From the NCBI GenBank assembly GCA_025766275.1, contig JAFKAC010000114.1, positions 62,001-126,000 of the forward strand: a stretch of DNA of 64,000 nucleotides, given 5' to 3'. Positions 1 to 11,862 of this stretch are shown in pieces. Source of the DNA: Lactarius indigo (Eukaryota > Basidiomycota > Agaricomycetes > Russulales > Russulaceae). The notes below the pieces were generated by a model. That model had not been told where the DNA came from. It did not search any database and was given only the letters and a program-made list of their open reading frames with translations. Numbering within the stretch: position 1 is the first letter of the stretch; every line of letters begins with the position of its first letter. The position numbers and the translations under genes are program-made.

Positions 1-539
1 CTCCACCCTGCCTTCCCCTTCTGTACCATACCTTGTTACCAAAGGAGCTACTGTTACTAGTGGCGCTGTTTCTTTGATCCGAACTTCTGCTTACTCCGTT
101 TAGTCTCTTTGATGTTGTGTGGACTTGTGTTCATGTTGTTTGGAACCCTGTCCTATATAAACCTGTACCATAGACCGTAGGAAGCCAGACTTGGCTTCGT
201 TTGCAATCTAGCAACCTTGCCTCCGTATTTTGGTGTGACCTTGCCTTATTCCCCTCTTCTTGTGCATCCCCTACCTCAGTCCCTAACCAGGACACTCCGA
301 AGTCTTTGCAGTTGAACTATATCAACGCGTCACACCTGTTATACTCTGTGCACTAGCAAGATCAAGTGTAGAGAAGTGTTAGACACTTCGGACGAGGAGT
401 CCTATATTACAGAGTAGTGCTGCACCCTGTGCCACACCTTTGCCACTTGTATTTCATAGCAATAAGACAACAGAAGTCTTCGCTTGATACTTGGGTGACT
501 AGAAACCTTCAGAACCCACGCCCCTGCTAGGGCGTAACA
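1..539 (+). repeat. A-family LTR, cut by the window edge
   Basis: This matches the complete A LTR at 13014-13591 from its 40th base to its end (...GGGCGTAACA), so about 39 bases lie outside the window. It carries the TATATAAA box and the AGACTTGGCTT primer segment seen in the complete copies. It ends inside an E-type LTR (540-674), which it appears to have entered. Whether it is a solo LTR or the 3' LTR of a full element cannot be told from this window. Confidence 0.9.
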
Positions 540-674
540 TCCTCACTGCTCTGTGTGCCAGACACTCTTGCTTTACCTTGCTTGACTCCTGTTGCTGCTT
601 TCCAGCCACCCAGCCTATCTCACCACAGTCCTCTTAGTCCACTGTGAGTATGCTACCTTTGTGTGCTGTTCATC
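540..674 (+). repeat. E-type LTR, 3' fragment
   Basis: It resembles the end of the complete E LTR at 54225-54842: both share the TCTCACTGC...GTGTGCCAGAC block, a GTGAGTATG stretch and the terminus CTGTTCATCA. The 5' part is interrupted by the A LTR at 1-539. It lies within the LTR of the Copia element to its right. Confidence 0.7.
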
Positions 675-783
675 AATATTTGTTACACACATATATATAT
701 ACTGTGATTATTCATGGACTCAGCCACCTGGCAATTGGACCATATTTGGTTGTTCCCGGACTGAAATGGCTGGTTCCCTAACA
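675..783 (-). repeat. Copia 3' LTR fragment (family F)
   Basis: Read on the minus strand, TGTTAGGGAACC begins at 783, immediately after a purine-rich AAGGGGAG tract (784-792) and the RNase H stop codon at 791. This is the position expected for a polypurine tract followed by a 3' LTR. The rest is interrupted by the E fragment. The partner LTR is not in the window, so the boundary rests on context only. Confidence 0.55.
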
Positions 784-790
784 CTCCCCT

Positions 791-1342
791 TCATGTCATT
801 AGAAGTCCCATTTCTCTCACATGTCTGTTATGTTTTTGTCTTGGCAAAGCTTTAGTCAACACGTCTGCCATTTGATCAGGATCTTGACAACTCTCAATGG
901 CAATGGTTTGTTCTTTGACCATATCACGAATCCAATGCCATTGGATATTGATATGCTTTGCCCTTTTGTGGAACTGGGGGTTGCGTGCCATTGAAATAGA
1001 CCCTTCATTATCACCTTTTATGATGGTTGGTGAGTTTTGTTCTTCATTTAATTCTTTATATAAATTCCTTAGCCAATATGCTTCACATCCTGCTTCAGAT
1101 AGTGTGACATATTCAGCCTCTGTGGATGACATAGCAATTGTCATTTGTTTCTTTGACTGCCATGTTACCACACCACCCCCAGATAAGAATACATATCCTG
1201 AAGTGGACTTGCGGTCATCTGTGTTTGCATAAGCAGCATCCATGTACCCATGAAATAAGTTTGTCCCTTTTGTCTGTGCTTCATAAGTTATTCCTAATCT
1301 TTTTGTCCCAGCTAAGTAGTGTAACACTCTTTTAAGTGCTCC
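791..1342 (-). pseudogene. Ty1/Copia Pol, RNase H C-terminus (truncated)
   Basis: This is the last ~183 residues of a Copia polyprotein. Family hallmarks are visible: LHYLAGTKRLG at the entry to RNase H, GYMDAAYANTDDRKSTSGYVF (an aspartate-rich core), SSTEAEY, and the terminal HIDI-like stretch with ADVLTKALP. The frame is open to 1342, where the C1 LTR starts, so integrase and reverse transcriptase are missing. They do not reappear beyond the other end of C1, which points to a rearrangement rather than simple insertion. Confidence 0.9.
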
Positions 1343-1849
1343 TGTTACGGTACAGACTCATCACATGTTCCAAGTGACTCATGGCCGGTTATGACTACGG
1401 CCCAATGGTAGTATTAGTCATGGACCTTTACATCATATCAGTCAGCATAGTAGTTCGCATGTGATTGTGACTCATGTATGACTCATTCCTAGGATAGCTG
1501 TACTAGGGTTCGAGCTAGTTATGCTATTGGTTACTTACTATTCCAGCGGCGCTTTAAAGCCCACGTGTATCTGTATAAGTAGTTGACTTGAAAGACCAAG
1601 AGTCCCCATCTTGGTCTTCTTCAATCCACTCTTTCGACTCGTCTCCTGTCTGCCTTAGTCTTTGACTAAGTGTGCTTCCACTCTTATCTGCCAAGGGATA
1701 ATACTCTTTCATCTTCGCTGCAGTGTGTGCCGGTGTGCCCCTGTTCAGCCTGCATTGGGTTGACACGTGATCCCCATTCGCCTAGTATTCGCTAAGTCAA
1801 TTACGCCTATTTAGAGTCCAAGTTGGACTGACACCCGTGGAGCGTAACA
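1343..1849 (+). repeat. C1 5' LTR
   Basis: This 507-bp LTR starts TGTTACGG and ends GCGTAACA. TATAAG lies at 1574-1579. ATCTTGGTCTT (1608-1618), 34 nt downstream, would be the transcript 5' end and pairs with the primer site beyond the LTR. The same strand carries AAGACCAAGA just upstream, so U3 and R can form a hairpin. No ATG was found between 1608 and the gag start at 1870. Confidence 0.9.
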
Positions 1850-1851
1850 TT

Positions 1852-1862
1852 AAGACCAAGAT
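1852..1862 (+). promoter_or_regulatory. C1 self-priming primer-binding site
   Basis: AAGACCAAGAT lies two bases after the LTR and is the exact reverse complement of ATCTTGGTCTT at 1608-1618. No tRNA-type TGG start is present. This is the geometry of Tf1/sushi elements, where the 5' end of the RNA folds back and primes minus-strand synthesis. Confidence 0.8.
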
Positions 1863-2778
1863 CATCATCGTGGCATATTTGACTAGAGACCAGTGGACGT
1901 CCTTCTGTCCCTACCACATCGAACGACGAGAAGATTGTAACGTACCAACAAGATTTCTAGGAGCGGCTCAGTGGAGAGAACGAGGAGAAGACACTGGGTA
2001 TTTTGTAGAATTTAATGGTCCTAACTGTTTCCAACCCATTGAGTTCAATTTCAAATACCTCTGTTGGACTGAGGTTACTTGGAACCCCATAGATCATTGC
2101 TGGGATATCGTACAACCAGCCGGAAGAAACTACAACTGTGACATCGACGCACGAGAACTCAATAGCCACGCAGACTACGGCCCCATTGACAGGCAAGCAC
2201 AGGAACATACCGACGAAGGAATTAGTGGAGAAGAAGCCTCCGATAGTCAACAATCACCGAGTAGGGGAACCACTCCAGCAGAAGACGACAGCCTAGGAGC
2301 TATTGGCAATTGCATTATACAACAAACTGAGTCCCTTACTATCCACCAACCTGAACCAGAAATAATTCACATCCGCAGCCCAGCAGTTGCAATGGCCACT
2401 GCCACTGTCACACAAGAAGAAGTACAACTCACCACTGAAGCAAGGGATAAAATAGCCCTAGAAGAGCAAAGACGCATCATGGAAGAGTCGCAAATCCATT
2501 TGGCTCCCATCAACCCATACACTGGTCATCAAATGATGGATGACGATGTAGCAATCCATCGTGCCATAGGGCCAGACGTAGCTGACCCCCCTAGTGGTGG
2601 AGGTGGACCCCCTGGTAACTTCCCAGGAGAAGGACCTCCACCCAGAGAACCTGGGTTCGGTGGATTCCCTGGAGGATTTCCAGGAGGGCCACCAGGAGGA
2701 GGACCACCAGGAGGAGGACACCCTGGAGGGGGGTTGCCAGGTGCAGGTCCCATTATTCCCCCAAATAGTAAGCTAGCT

Positions 2779-3335
2779 TGTTATGATTTTTCCTTGGACT
2801 CGTCCTTTTCTCAAGTCACTATTCCTTTCCTGATACTATACAAGCCCTGTACGATTACACGGACTATACGATTACCCGGTTCCTATCGCGCGCCTTACTT
2901 ATCGATGTTCCCTTCTGATAAAGTTTGACATGTACTAGTTTCCGATCGGTTTCCACTCACGCGCGACCCCGCGTGATTCACCTTTATCTATGCCTTGTTC
3001 CCTTTATGCACATCCCTTTATTCCTTAACTGAGTGATGGCGCCATCTGTTTGTAGTTGCCACACAGTGCGACCTCTATTTAAACCTAGTCATATCTAGCT
3101 TGTACGGTAGACTAGACTTCTTGTGTAATACTACACTTGAACGCCTTTGTGCCCTCATTGTCTCACGAATCCTTTGCCAGACCTTCGAGCCTTGGCCTTC
3201 CTCTACGATCCAAGTGACTACTGTCCTTGTGATCCTTGTGCACCATTTTGCTGAAGCCGAGCCTCGGAGCTTGCGCTACCACGATTTGACTGACTTAGTA
3301 CAGGTCGTACACAACGCCCCTGTAGTGGCGTTACA
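2779..3335 (+). repeat. Solo B-type LTR in C1 gag
   Basis: This 557-bp sequence is homologous to the 560-bp B LTRs throughout. It shares the GTAGACTAGACTTCTTG primer segment and the ending GTAGTGGCGTTACA. It is flanked by a perfect 5-bp duplication TAGCT (2774-2778 and 3336-3340), so it was left by excision-type recombination after integration into gag. It is more diverged from the two B LTRs than they are from each other. Confidence 0.93.
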
Positions 3336-4380
3336 TAGCTGGCGAAGCACCCACAGTATTCAATGGAGAACGCACAAAAGTCAAAGTGTTCCTCACTCAA
3401 TGGCATGTTTATTGGGGCATGAACGCAGATGAAGGTATCATGGCCACGCCATACCGACGAGCCCTACTTTTCCTATCATACATCAAGGGCATCAACGTCA
3501 GCGAATGGGTATTGGCTATGCTCACCTGGCTCAATGGCCAAATACAAGCAGGAATACCCCAAACAAGCGAAGGATTATGGAACGAAGTCACGCGCAGCTT
3601 CATGCAGCGCTTTAGGAACACCATGTAGCAAGAGCAAGCCCAATACGAATTGAAGAAGGGGCTCAAAATGGTTGGAGGCAATTTAGATGAGTATTGCACC
3701 CAATTCAAACAGCTAGTGCGACGCACACATTATTGGCTTGATGACCCTTAGACACTCGACTTATTCGCAAGCGGATTACCTACCGACCTATACACCAAAG
3801 TATACACCCTCGACTCCCCACGAAACTACCGCAAATGGAAAGAAGCAGCCACCACTCGTCAACAGCAGTATATGCATCTCAAGGCCATGCTCAACAAAGG
3901 AGCACCACAAAAACAAGAAAAATCGCAGCGGCAATGCCCATGGCAGGGACCACCTAGGAGTTCTTGGCAACCCAGAAACCTCCCAAGAGACCCAAATGCG
4001 ATGGATACATCAGCAGACCAAATCCAAGGGTGGCTAGCAGGAGCTGAAGACATACTCACTCCCCGCCCTCCATATTGACCTCGAGGAGGATTCCTACAGA
4101 GGGGAGGAGGACGTAATAATCCAAGGCCAGTCACCTGCTACAACTGTGGAAAGGACGGACACATGGCTCATGATTGCAGACAACCGTGAAGGGACTATCA
4201 ATCCCAAGCATCGACTAGTTGGTATATCAATACTGACTATCATCAACAAGAGCCTGAAGTTGCTACCAGGGCAGTTCAAGAAATACCCCCTCAACAGCGC
4301 ACCAGCAATTGGCTCAACGGAGTAGTGGGAGAATCGGACGACATAAAGGATATTATCCTCCAACAGTTGTGGAAGAAGGA

Positions 4381-4387
4381 GGGTTTT
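4381..4387 (+). promoter_or_regulatory. C1 -1 frameshift heptamer GGGTTTT
   Basis: G GGT TTT is in register with gag codons (GGT at 4382, TTT at 4385) and lies just before the gag stop. pol is open through it in the -1 frame. The X XXY YYZ pattern fits the standard simultaneous-slippage rule. Confidence 0.75.
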
Positions 4388-7300
4388 CAGGATGCCTGAA
4401 CCCATCGGCCTGGGTGAGGGCAGTTAATTGTAACAGTGTAATCATGACTCGCTACTGTTCTATGAGAGTTCCAGTATCAATTCGCACCAGTTACGCAATG
4501 GCCGACATACGAGCACTAGTCGACTCAGGAGCAACCCATTGCTTCATGAGACCCTCTTTTGTAAAAAGAATGGGACTTGGGACCAAATTGCTCGACATCC
4601 CAAAGAAAATATGGAATATCGACAATACAGAAAATAAGTTGGGGCGTATCACTCGCTATACCAACGTCGATGTTCAAACTAAAGGAATCCACAAGGAAAT
4701 CTGCTTCCTTATTACAGACATTGGCAACGAAGATATTGTACTAGGGTATCTGTGGCTTGCTATCTACAACCCACACATTAAATGGTCACAAGCTGCCATA
4801 CATGAAGATATGCTTCCTATCGTCATTCGCTCAACCAACCCCTACATCAAAACAACGCCAGTGATTGCGACAACCACTATTCAAAACAACGACTACGAAG
4901 TGGTACATTCCTGTGTTATCACGGATGAACAATGACAACTATTTGAGGAAGGATGTCGAATCAGAGCCACTGCTACTGATCTCGCCATCGCCGCTCAACA
5001 ATATGTTACTAAAGCTGAGTTACCTCCTGAATATCGCAAATTTGAACACCTCTTCAGTGAAGAAGCGTTGGACAGATTCCCACCAAGCAGGCCTTGGGAC
5101 CATGCCATTGAATTCAAACCGGGAATGGCCGACGCAATTGACTGCAAAATATACCCGATGACCCAAGAAGAGGATAAGAAGCTACGTGAATGGATTGACG
5201 AACAACTCAAGAAGGGGTATATACGGCCCTCTAAATCTCCATATGCATCATCCTTCTTCTTTATCAAAAAAAAGGATGGGAAGTTATGACCTGTCCAAGA
5301 CTACCGCAAGATCAACGCCGTCACCATCCACAATCAATATCCACTCCCTCTCATCTCCGACCTTATTACCAACCTCAGCAACGCACACATTTATACCAAA
5401 CTTGACGTTAGATGGGGATACAACAATGTACGTATCAAAGAGGGAGATGAAGAAAAAGCGGCGTTTAAGATGCGATACAGATTATTTGAACCAACAGTGA
5501 TGTTTTTTGGCCTTACCAACTCCCCAGCGACATTCCAGACCATGATGAATTTCATCTTCAGGGATATCATCGCAAAGCATGAAAAACGAGGGACCGTTAT
5601 CCAAGTCTATATGGATGACATCAGCATCACCACCGGACTCACACATTCTCTATCAGACCACGTGGAAGCTGTCAAAGACGTACTCCGCGTATCTGCGGAA
5701 CACAACTTGTACTACAAACTTGAGAAATGTCTCTTTCACTCCCCACGTATGGATTACCTGGGGGTAATCCTTGAAAAGGGGGTGACATGTATGGACCCAG
5801 TCAAAATTTCCAGCATCAAAGACTGGCCCACGCCAACCAAGGTTAAGGATGTCCGCTCTTTCCTTGGATTTTGCAATTTTTACCAACCTTTTATATGAGG
5901 CTTTGCGACCAAAGCGCAACCACTTAACAGACTCACACACAAAGACACCAAGTGGCACTGGGGCATCGAGGAAGAAAAGGCATTCCAAGACCTTAAAACT
6001 CTCGTCACCAGTGAGCCCGTTCTAGCACACCCAGACCTCACCAAACAATTCGAATTAGAAGTAGATGCGTCCGGCTTTGCAACAGGCACAGTCCTCCTTC
6101 AACAAAAAGTGGACAGCAAACGACACCCCATCGGCTACTACTCCTCGACACTCAACAAAGCCGAACGAAATTACGACATCTACGATCTTGAACTCCTAGC
6201 CATTGTCAAAACCTTCAGACATTGGAGACCCCTCTTAGCGGGTTCTCCTCACAAAATCAAGGTATTCTCCAACCATCTTAACCTGCAATATTGGAAGTTG
6301 CCACAGAAAATCAGTAGGCGCATAGCCAGGGAAGTGCTCGAACTCTCAGAGTATGACTTCAAGATTCATCACATTAAAGGAACTTCCAACGGATGCACTG
6401 ACACCCTGTCACGAAGGCCAGACTATGATCAAGGGGAAAACGACAATGAAGGAGTAACGGTGTTACCAGAGAATGTTTTTGCACGCGCTACCACACTGGA
6501 AGAGCCACAACACCCCCACTGGAGACTGGAGATCCTACCAGCAGATATGACCCCCAAACATCCTATTTACGAACAAGATTTAGCTAAGTTGAAGCCTTGG
6601 GTTGACGCTCACAAGCTAAAAGATATCGAAGGAACGTGGTACAAGGAAGGACGTTGAGTGGTTACAGGCAATATCCATGACAAGCGTACCATTATTGCAG
6701 CACATCACGACCCTCCCGTCTATGGTCACCCAGGCATCAAGTGTACTCTCCAACTCACCAAACGACACTACTGGTGGCCCCAGATGAAAAACGATGTTAC
6801 GGACTATGTCAAAGGCTGCGCAGAATGTCAGCGGCACAAAGTCAACCTCCGTCCCATTAGGGCGCCTCTACAACCCATCTATCCCAAACCAGAAGCCCTG
6901 CCATTCGAGACCATCGCCGTGGACTTCATCACTAAACTACCTATCTCCTGTGGCTACGACTCCATTTTAACAATAACCGACCACGATTGTACCAAGGCTG
7001 CCGTTTTCATCCCTTGTAACGAGGAAATAACGGCTGAAGGAACAGCAGCCTTGTACATTTCTCATGTGTTCCCACGATTCAGACTCCCCTTGTGTGTTAT
7101 CAGTGACCGAGATCCCCGCTTTGCATCCAAGTTTATGCGGGAGATATGCAAAATCCTTGGCATCAGCCAAAATATCTCAACCGCCTACCACCCCAGAACT
7201 GACGGTCCATCAGAACGAACAAATCAGTGGTTGGAACAATATCTCCACTTTTGGGTAAATGAGCGGCAAGATGACTGGGTCCATTATCTACCAATGGCAG

Positions 7301-7767
7301 AATTCACGCATAACAACTGGCCCAACGAGACTACGCGGGAGTCCCCTTTCTTTCTCTTATCAGGATTCAATCCTCGCGCTGATTGGATCAACAGACCCTC
7401 TCCTATCCCACAAGTATCGCTAAGGCTAGACCAGTTCAAACAAGCACGACAGCGTGCCTTCTCCTGCATGCTCAGGGCACAAAAGTCATGGGTTAAACAC
7501 AAAGATACACCCAAGTTCAAAGAAGGAGACCTTGTGTGGCTCAAAGGACACCACCTACGTACTCATCAACCAACCGCAAAACTAGCTGCTAAATGCCATG
7601 GACCATTTAAGGTCATCCAGGTGATGTCTCCTGTCAACTATTGCCTTGAACTTCCCACGCAGTGGAGCATCCATGATGTCTTCCACATAGATCTTCTCAC
7701 ACCTTATCGCAAGACACCCACGCACGGACCAAACTATCAGCACCCACCACCTGATTTGGTTGATAAC
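4388..7767 (+). pseudogene. C1 pol: protease, RT, RNase H, integrase
   Basis: One frame runs from the frameshift site to the C2 insertion. Protease LVDSGATH is near 4510-4540. RT shows FFGLTNSPATFQTM and VYMDD (~5605-5625). RNase H shows FELEVDASGFATG (~6048) and the DTLSRRPDY end. Integrase shows a GHPGIK...C..C zinc finger (~6727-6832), then DFITKLP, SDRDPRFAS and PSERTNQWLEQ, the D, D and E positions. Four in-frame stops at 4933, 5287, 5896 and 6655 are all TGA. Translation is lost at VDN where C2 entered; the chromodomain follows at 39239. Confidence 0.92.
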
Positions 7768-8251
7768 TGTTACACTCCACTGGCGTTAGTCTGACTTGGA
7801 CTTGAGAAAGGCGTAATCAACTTAGCAAAGGTCAGGCGAATGGGGATCACGTGTCAACCCAACGCAGGCTGAACAGGGGCACACTGGCACACGCTGCAGT
7901 GAAGATGAAAGAGTACTATCCCTTGGTGGATAGGAGTGGAGGTGCACTTAGTCAAAGACTAAGGCGGATAGACGAGTCAAAGAGGTGGATTGAAGAAGAC
8001 CAAGATGGGGATCCTTGGTCTTCTAGAGCGACTACTTATACAGGTACGCATGGGCTTTAAAGCGCCGCTAAGACAATAAGAGACCAGTAGCGTAACTAGC
8101 TCGAACCCTAGTACAGCTATCCTAGGAATGAGTCATACATGAGTCACAATCACATGTGAACTACTATGCTGACTGATACGGTGTAAGAGTCCATGACTAA
8201 TTTCAATACTGGACTGTAGTCATAACCAGTCATGAGTCTGAGTCCGTAACA
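7768..8251 (-). repeat. C2 3' LTR
   Basis: This 484-bp LTR reads TGTTACGGAC...GTGTAACA on the minus strand. It is preceded on that strand by an AAAAGGGGGTAA polypurine tract (8252-8264). It is near-identical to the partner at 38750-39233. Confidence 0.93.
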
Positions 8252-8325
8252 TTACCCCCTTTTCAGATGCGAGGCCCACCTCACATGAAAGCCAACAGAG
8301 GCCAATCCTTCTGTACCTCCTCAAT

Positions 8326-9405
8326 TCACCAAAACGTGTTAGCCCTCTCCAACCTATAAATGGAGTCGAGCTTATCTTGTGTGACATTTGCCAGCTGGAG
8401 TCTAATCTCCCACATATGTATCATCAGCCGATCCTTGTGGAACACAGCCGCTCGGTAGCGGTGAATCTCAGCCGTGAGAGATTCATCCCCTATCTTCTCG
8501 AGGGTGCGGTCCATAGTATTCCCTTCCTTGATCATAATGAGGTCTTCGTGGGCGATGAAGGCCCGGTCATTGTGAGGGCGGTGTGGTCTGGCGTACAGGG
8601 GTTGGCCATAGACATATGGCGATCCACTCACCAACCCCAGCATGAACGGGTTGCTGCACATGACCACTTGCACATGGTCAGCCTCTACAACTCGCCCTCC
8701 AGGGAGCTTGACCTTGAAGGGAATCGAATTGGGTCCCCTATTACGCCGGAACCCTTCTGGCGCCAGGAGGGAGGCGGGGTCGTCCTCGGGAGATCTGGGC
8801 TCGTGGGGCGCCACTCGGAAGACTCGGATGTCTCCTCGATACATGGGGTCTCCGTTGGTGTAGACAATGTAAGGGGTGGCATTGGGATCGTCAGTGTGGC
8901 TTCGTGTTCTGAGGAAAGAGTGTCTCGCCGGGTATTGATCGCTATCGTCATAGATAACATTATCGTCCTCCAGTACCTCTGCCTCGCCTTCCTTGCCTTC
9001 CTCCGCATCTCTGCTAGGTGCAGTTGCTTGTCCTGCCATTTGCGTGCTGTCTTCTTCCACTGCATCTCCCATGCTCGGAGTGACTCCACGCTTGTCAGCG
9101 CTTGGGAGAGCCACTCGAAGGGCAGTGAGTTCTTCAGCGGTGATGGGGGTGGTGTTGAATTGCCGACCGGTATTGGGGTCGATGAGGTTGTAAGTGGGGG
9201 TGGTGTCATCAGTAAGGACCCCTCTGGTAGGTAAGGGGAATTGTCTTTGGATGGCATCCCACTCTTGCTGGGTGAAAAGCCCATCTTCGTCGGGGATGTC
9301 GTCAGGAGCTCTGAAGGTGTGTAGCATGTTACGGGCCACCGCACCCCTTGCGAGGTGTTTGACGAGTGCAGGGTTCGGTGTGGAGGCATTGGTGGGAATA
9401 GTCAT
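8326..9405 (-). CDS. C2 ORF3 (LTAEI-domain protein, unknown function)
   Basis: A 359-residue uninterrupted frame downstream of the chromodomain and in the same frame as pol, from which a TGA at 9451 separates it. It has an N-terminal segment with QQEWDAIQRQFPLP, an acidic low-complexity middle, then a conserved core: RHSFLRTRSHTDDP, LAPEGFRRN, PFKVKLPGG, NPFMLGL, YGQPLYARP, IAHEDL and KIGDESLTAEIHRYRA, ending in a helical, charged tail. Counterparts follow pol in C1, D1, A1, A2 and B. I recognise no known family. It may be a C-terminal Pol extension rather than a free protein if the TGA was once CGA. Confidence 0.8.
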   Translation of the reverse strand: MTIPTNASTPNPALVKHLARGAVARNMLHTFRAPDDIPDEDGLFTQQEWDAIQRQFPLPTRGVLTDDTTPTYNLIDPNTGRQFNTTPITAEELTALRVALPSADKRGVTPSMGDAVEEDSTQMAGQATAPSRDAEEGKEGEAEVLEDDNVIYDDSDQYPARHSFLRTRSHTDDPNATPYIVYTNGDPMYRGDIRVFRVAPHEPRSPEDDPASLLAPEGFRRNRGPNSIPFKVKLPGGRVVEADHVQVVMCSNPFMLGLVSGSPYVYGQPLYARPHRPHNDRAFIAHEDLIMIKEGNTMDRTLEKIGDESLTAEIHRYRAAVFHKDRLMIHMWEIRLQLANVTQDKLDSIYRLERANTFW

Positions 9406-11862
9406 GAGAGGATGGAAGTCAGGAAGAGGAGATGGAGGCTTAGCACGACATCACACGGCCCTTATATGTACTTCTTGGTTGGGGTTTGAAGCTTTGAAGT
9501 CCCGAACAGCTTGGTTGGCAAAGACATCATCCTTATCGACCCACTGATTGTCCGAGTCTGGATAGCCCTTCCATTTGACAAGGTACTGGAGTTGTCGTCT
9601 TCTGCCAAATCGCTGAGAGTCTAGAATCTTCTCGACCTCATATTCTTCTTCGTTATCTACCAAATCTGGTGGTGGGCACTAGTAGTTTGGTCCGTGCGTG
9701 GGTGTCTCACGATAAGGTGTGAGAAGATCTATGTGGAAGAAGTCATGGATGCTCCACTGTGTGGGAAGTTCGAGGTGATAATTGACAGGGGACATCACCT
9801 GGATGACCTTAAAGGGCCCATGCCGTTTTGCGGCTAATTTTGCGGTTGGCTGATGCATATGTAAGTGGCACCCTTCAAGCCACACAAGGTCTCCTTCTTT
9901 GAACTTGGGCGTGTCTTTGTGTTTGACCCATGACTTTTGTGCCCTGAACATACAGGAGAAGGCGCGCTGCCGTGCCTGTTTGAATTGATCTAGCCTTAAC
10001 GACACCTGTGGGATAGGGGATGGCCTATCGGTCCAATCAGTGTGAGGGTTGTACCCTGATAAGAGGAAGAAGGGGGACTCCCGTGTGGTCTCATTTGGCC
10101 AATTATTGTGCGTGAATTCTGCCATTGGTAGATATTGGACCCAATTGTCCTGTCGCTCATTTACCCAAAAGCAGAGGTATTGTTCCAGCCACTGATTTGT
10201 TCGTTCCGATTGGCCGTCGGTCCTGGGGTGATAGGCGGTCGAGATATTTTGGCTGATGCCAAGGATCTTGCATATCTCTCACATGAACTTGGATGCGAAA
10301 CGTGGGTCTCTATCGCTGATAACACACAAAGGGAGTCCAAATTGTGGAAAGACGTGGGACACGTACAGAGTGGCTGTTCCTTCCACACTTATCTCCTCAT
10401 GACAAGGGATGAAGATGGCAGCTTTGGTGCAATTGTGATCTGTTACAGTTAGGATGGAGTCATAGCCGTGGGATGTGGGGAGTTTGGTGATAAAGTCCAC
10501 TGCAATAGTCTCAAACGGCAAGGCTTCTGGCTTGGGATAGATGGGTTGCAGAGGCGCTCAAATGGGGCGGAGGTTAACTTTGTGTTGTTGGCATTCCGTG
10601 CATCCCTTTATGTAGTCCGTGATGTCGTTCTTCATCTGTGGCCACCAGTAATGTTGTTCTGTCAGTTGGAGGGTGCATTTAATGCCTGGATGACCGTATA
10701 CTGGAGAGTTGTGATGAGCTGCAATAATGGTGCGTTTGTCATGGATGCTGCCAGTGACCACTCAGTGTCCATCTTTATACCATGTTCCCTCAATGTCTTT
10801 TAGTTTGTGCGCCTCAACCCAAGGCTTCAACTTAGCTGTGTCCTGTTCGTAAATGGGGTGTTCAGGAGTCATTTCTACTGGTAGAATTTCCAGTCTTCCG
10901 TGGGGATTTCATGGTTCTTCCAGAGTATTGGCGCATATGAAGACACTTAATGGTAGTACTGTTATCCCTTCGTTGTCATGTTCCCCTTGGTTGTAGTCTG
11001 GTCTTCGTGACAGTGTGTTGGCGCATCTGTTGGAAGTTCCTTTGATGTGGTGAATTTCAAAGTCGTACTCAGAAAGTTCGAGTACTTCCTGGGCAACGTG
11101 TCTGCTGATCTTCTGCGGTGACTTCCAGTATTGTAGGTTGAGATGGTCAGAGAAGACCTTGATTTTGTGGGGGGAGCCTGCTAAGAGAGGCCTCCAATGG
11201 CGGAAAGCTTTGACAATCACCAGGAGTTCGAGGTCGTAGATGTCATAATTCCGTTCTGCTTCGTTGAGAGTGGATGAGTAATAACCAATGGGGTGTTGTT
11301 TGCCATCTCTTTTGCGCTGAAGGAGGACCGCTCTGGTTGCAAAACCCGATGCGTCGACCTCCAACTCAAATTGTTGAGTGAGATCAGGATGTGCTAGGAC
11401 AGGTTCACTGGTGACGAGGGTTTTGAGGTCTTGAAAAGCTTTTTCTTCTTCGGTTCCCCAATGCCATTCGGTGTCTTTTCGCATGAGTTTGTTAAGTGGT
11501 CGTGCCTTGGTTGCGAAGCCTCATATAAAAGGTCGATAAAAATTGCAAAATCCAAGAAAAGAGCGGACATCCTTAACTTTGGTTGGCATAGGCCAGTCCT
11601 TGATGCCGGAAATTTTGACAGGGTCCATGCATGTCACCCCCTTTTCAAGGATTACCCCCAGGTAATCCATGCACGGGGAGTGGAAGAGGCATTTTTCAAG
11701 TTTGTAATAGAGATTGTGCTCCGCAGATATGTGGAGGACATCTTTGACTGCTTCAATGTGATTGTTTAGCAAATGTTTGAGTCCAGTAGCGATGCCAATG
11801 TCGTCCATGTAGACTCTGATAATTGTTCCATGTGCTTCATGTTTTGCCATGATATCCCTAAA
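9406..11862 (-). pseudogene. C2 pol, 3' half: RT end to chromodomain
   Basis: One frame throughout on the minus strand. RT from VYMDDIGIAT (~11800), RNase H (11484-10909), integrase zinc finger and core (10761-9679), then a chromodomain (9663-9451; [29 protein letters not shown]) expected to direct integration to methylated-histone chromatin. In-frame stops: TGA at ~11521 (after RPFI), ~10909, ~10558 and ~10279, and TAG near 9676. The RT 5' part lies beyond the A1 insertion at 35608-36787. Confidence 0.92.

Larger units (their letters stand above)
1870..4399 (+). pseudogene. C1 gag (interrupted)
   Basis: Structural protein. The predicted start is GTG at 1870 (context ATCGTGGCA); no ATG precedes it, and the first in-frame ATG is at 2392. 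Order: an N-terminal aromatic domain (GYFVEFNGP, PIEFNFKYLCW), a Gly/Pro-rich linker (~2590-2760), a capsid-like core (LTQWHVYWGMN..., ~3390-3880) and a CCHC knuckle (CYNCGKDGHMAHDC, ~4138-4180). A solo B LTR with duplication TAGCT splits the linker. Stops at 3626 (TAG), 3749 (TAG), 4076 (TGA) and ~4187 (TGA) break it. It ends at TGA 4397, five codons after the frameshift site. Confidence 0.85.

Noticed and set aside
7851..8060. A ~69-codon frame (starting STQRRLNRG...) present in all C-type LTRs, also at 1554-1766, 38728-39042 and 40893-41105.
   Set aside because: It lies antisense across R-U5 of the LTR, lacks an ATG in the copies, and is conserved because the LTR is. No sign of selection on the protein beyond that.
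8377..9234. Plus-strand 285-codon frame opposite C2 ORF3.
   Set aside because: Shadow frame; the minus strand carries the landmarks shared with C1, D1, A and B.
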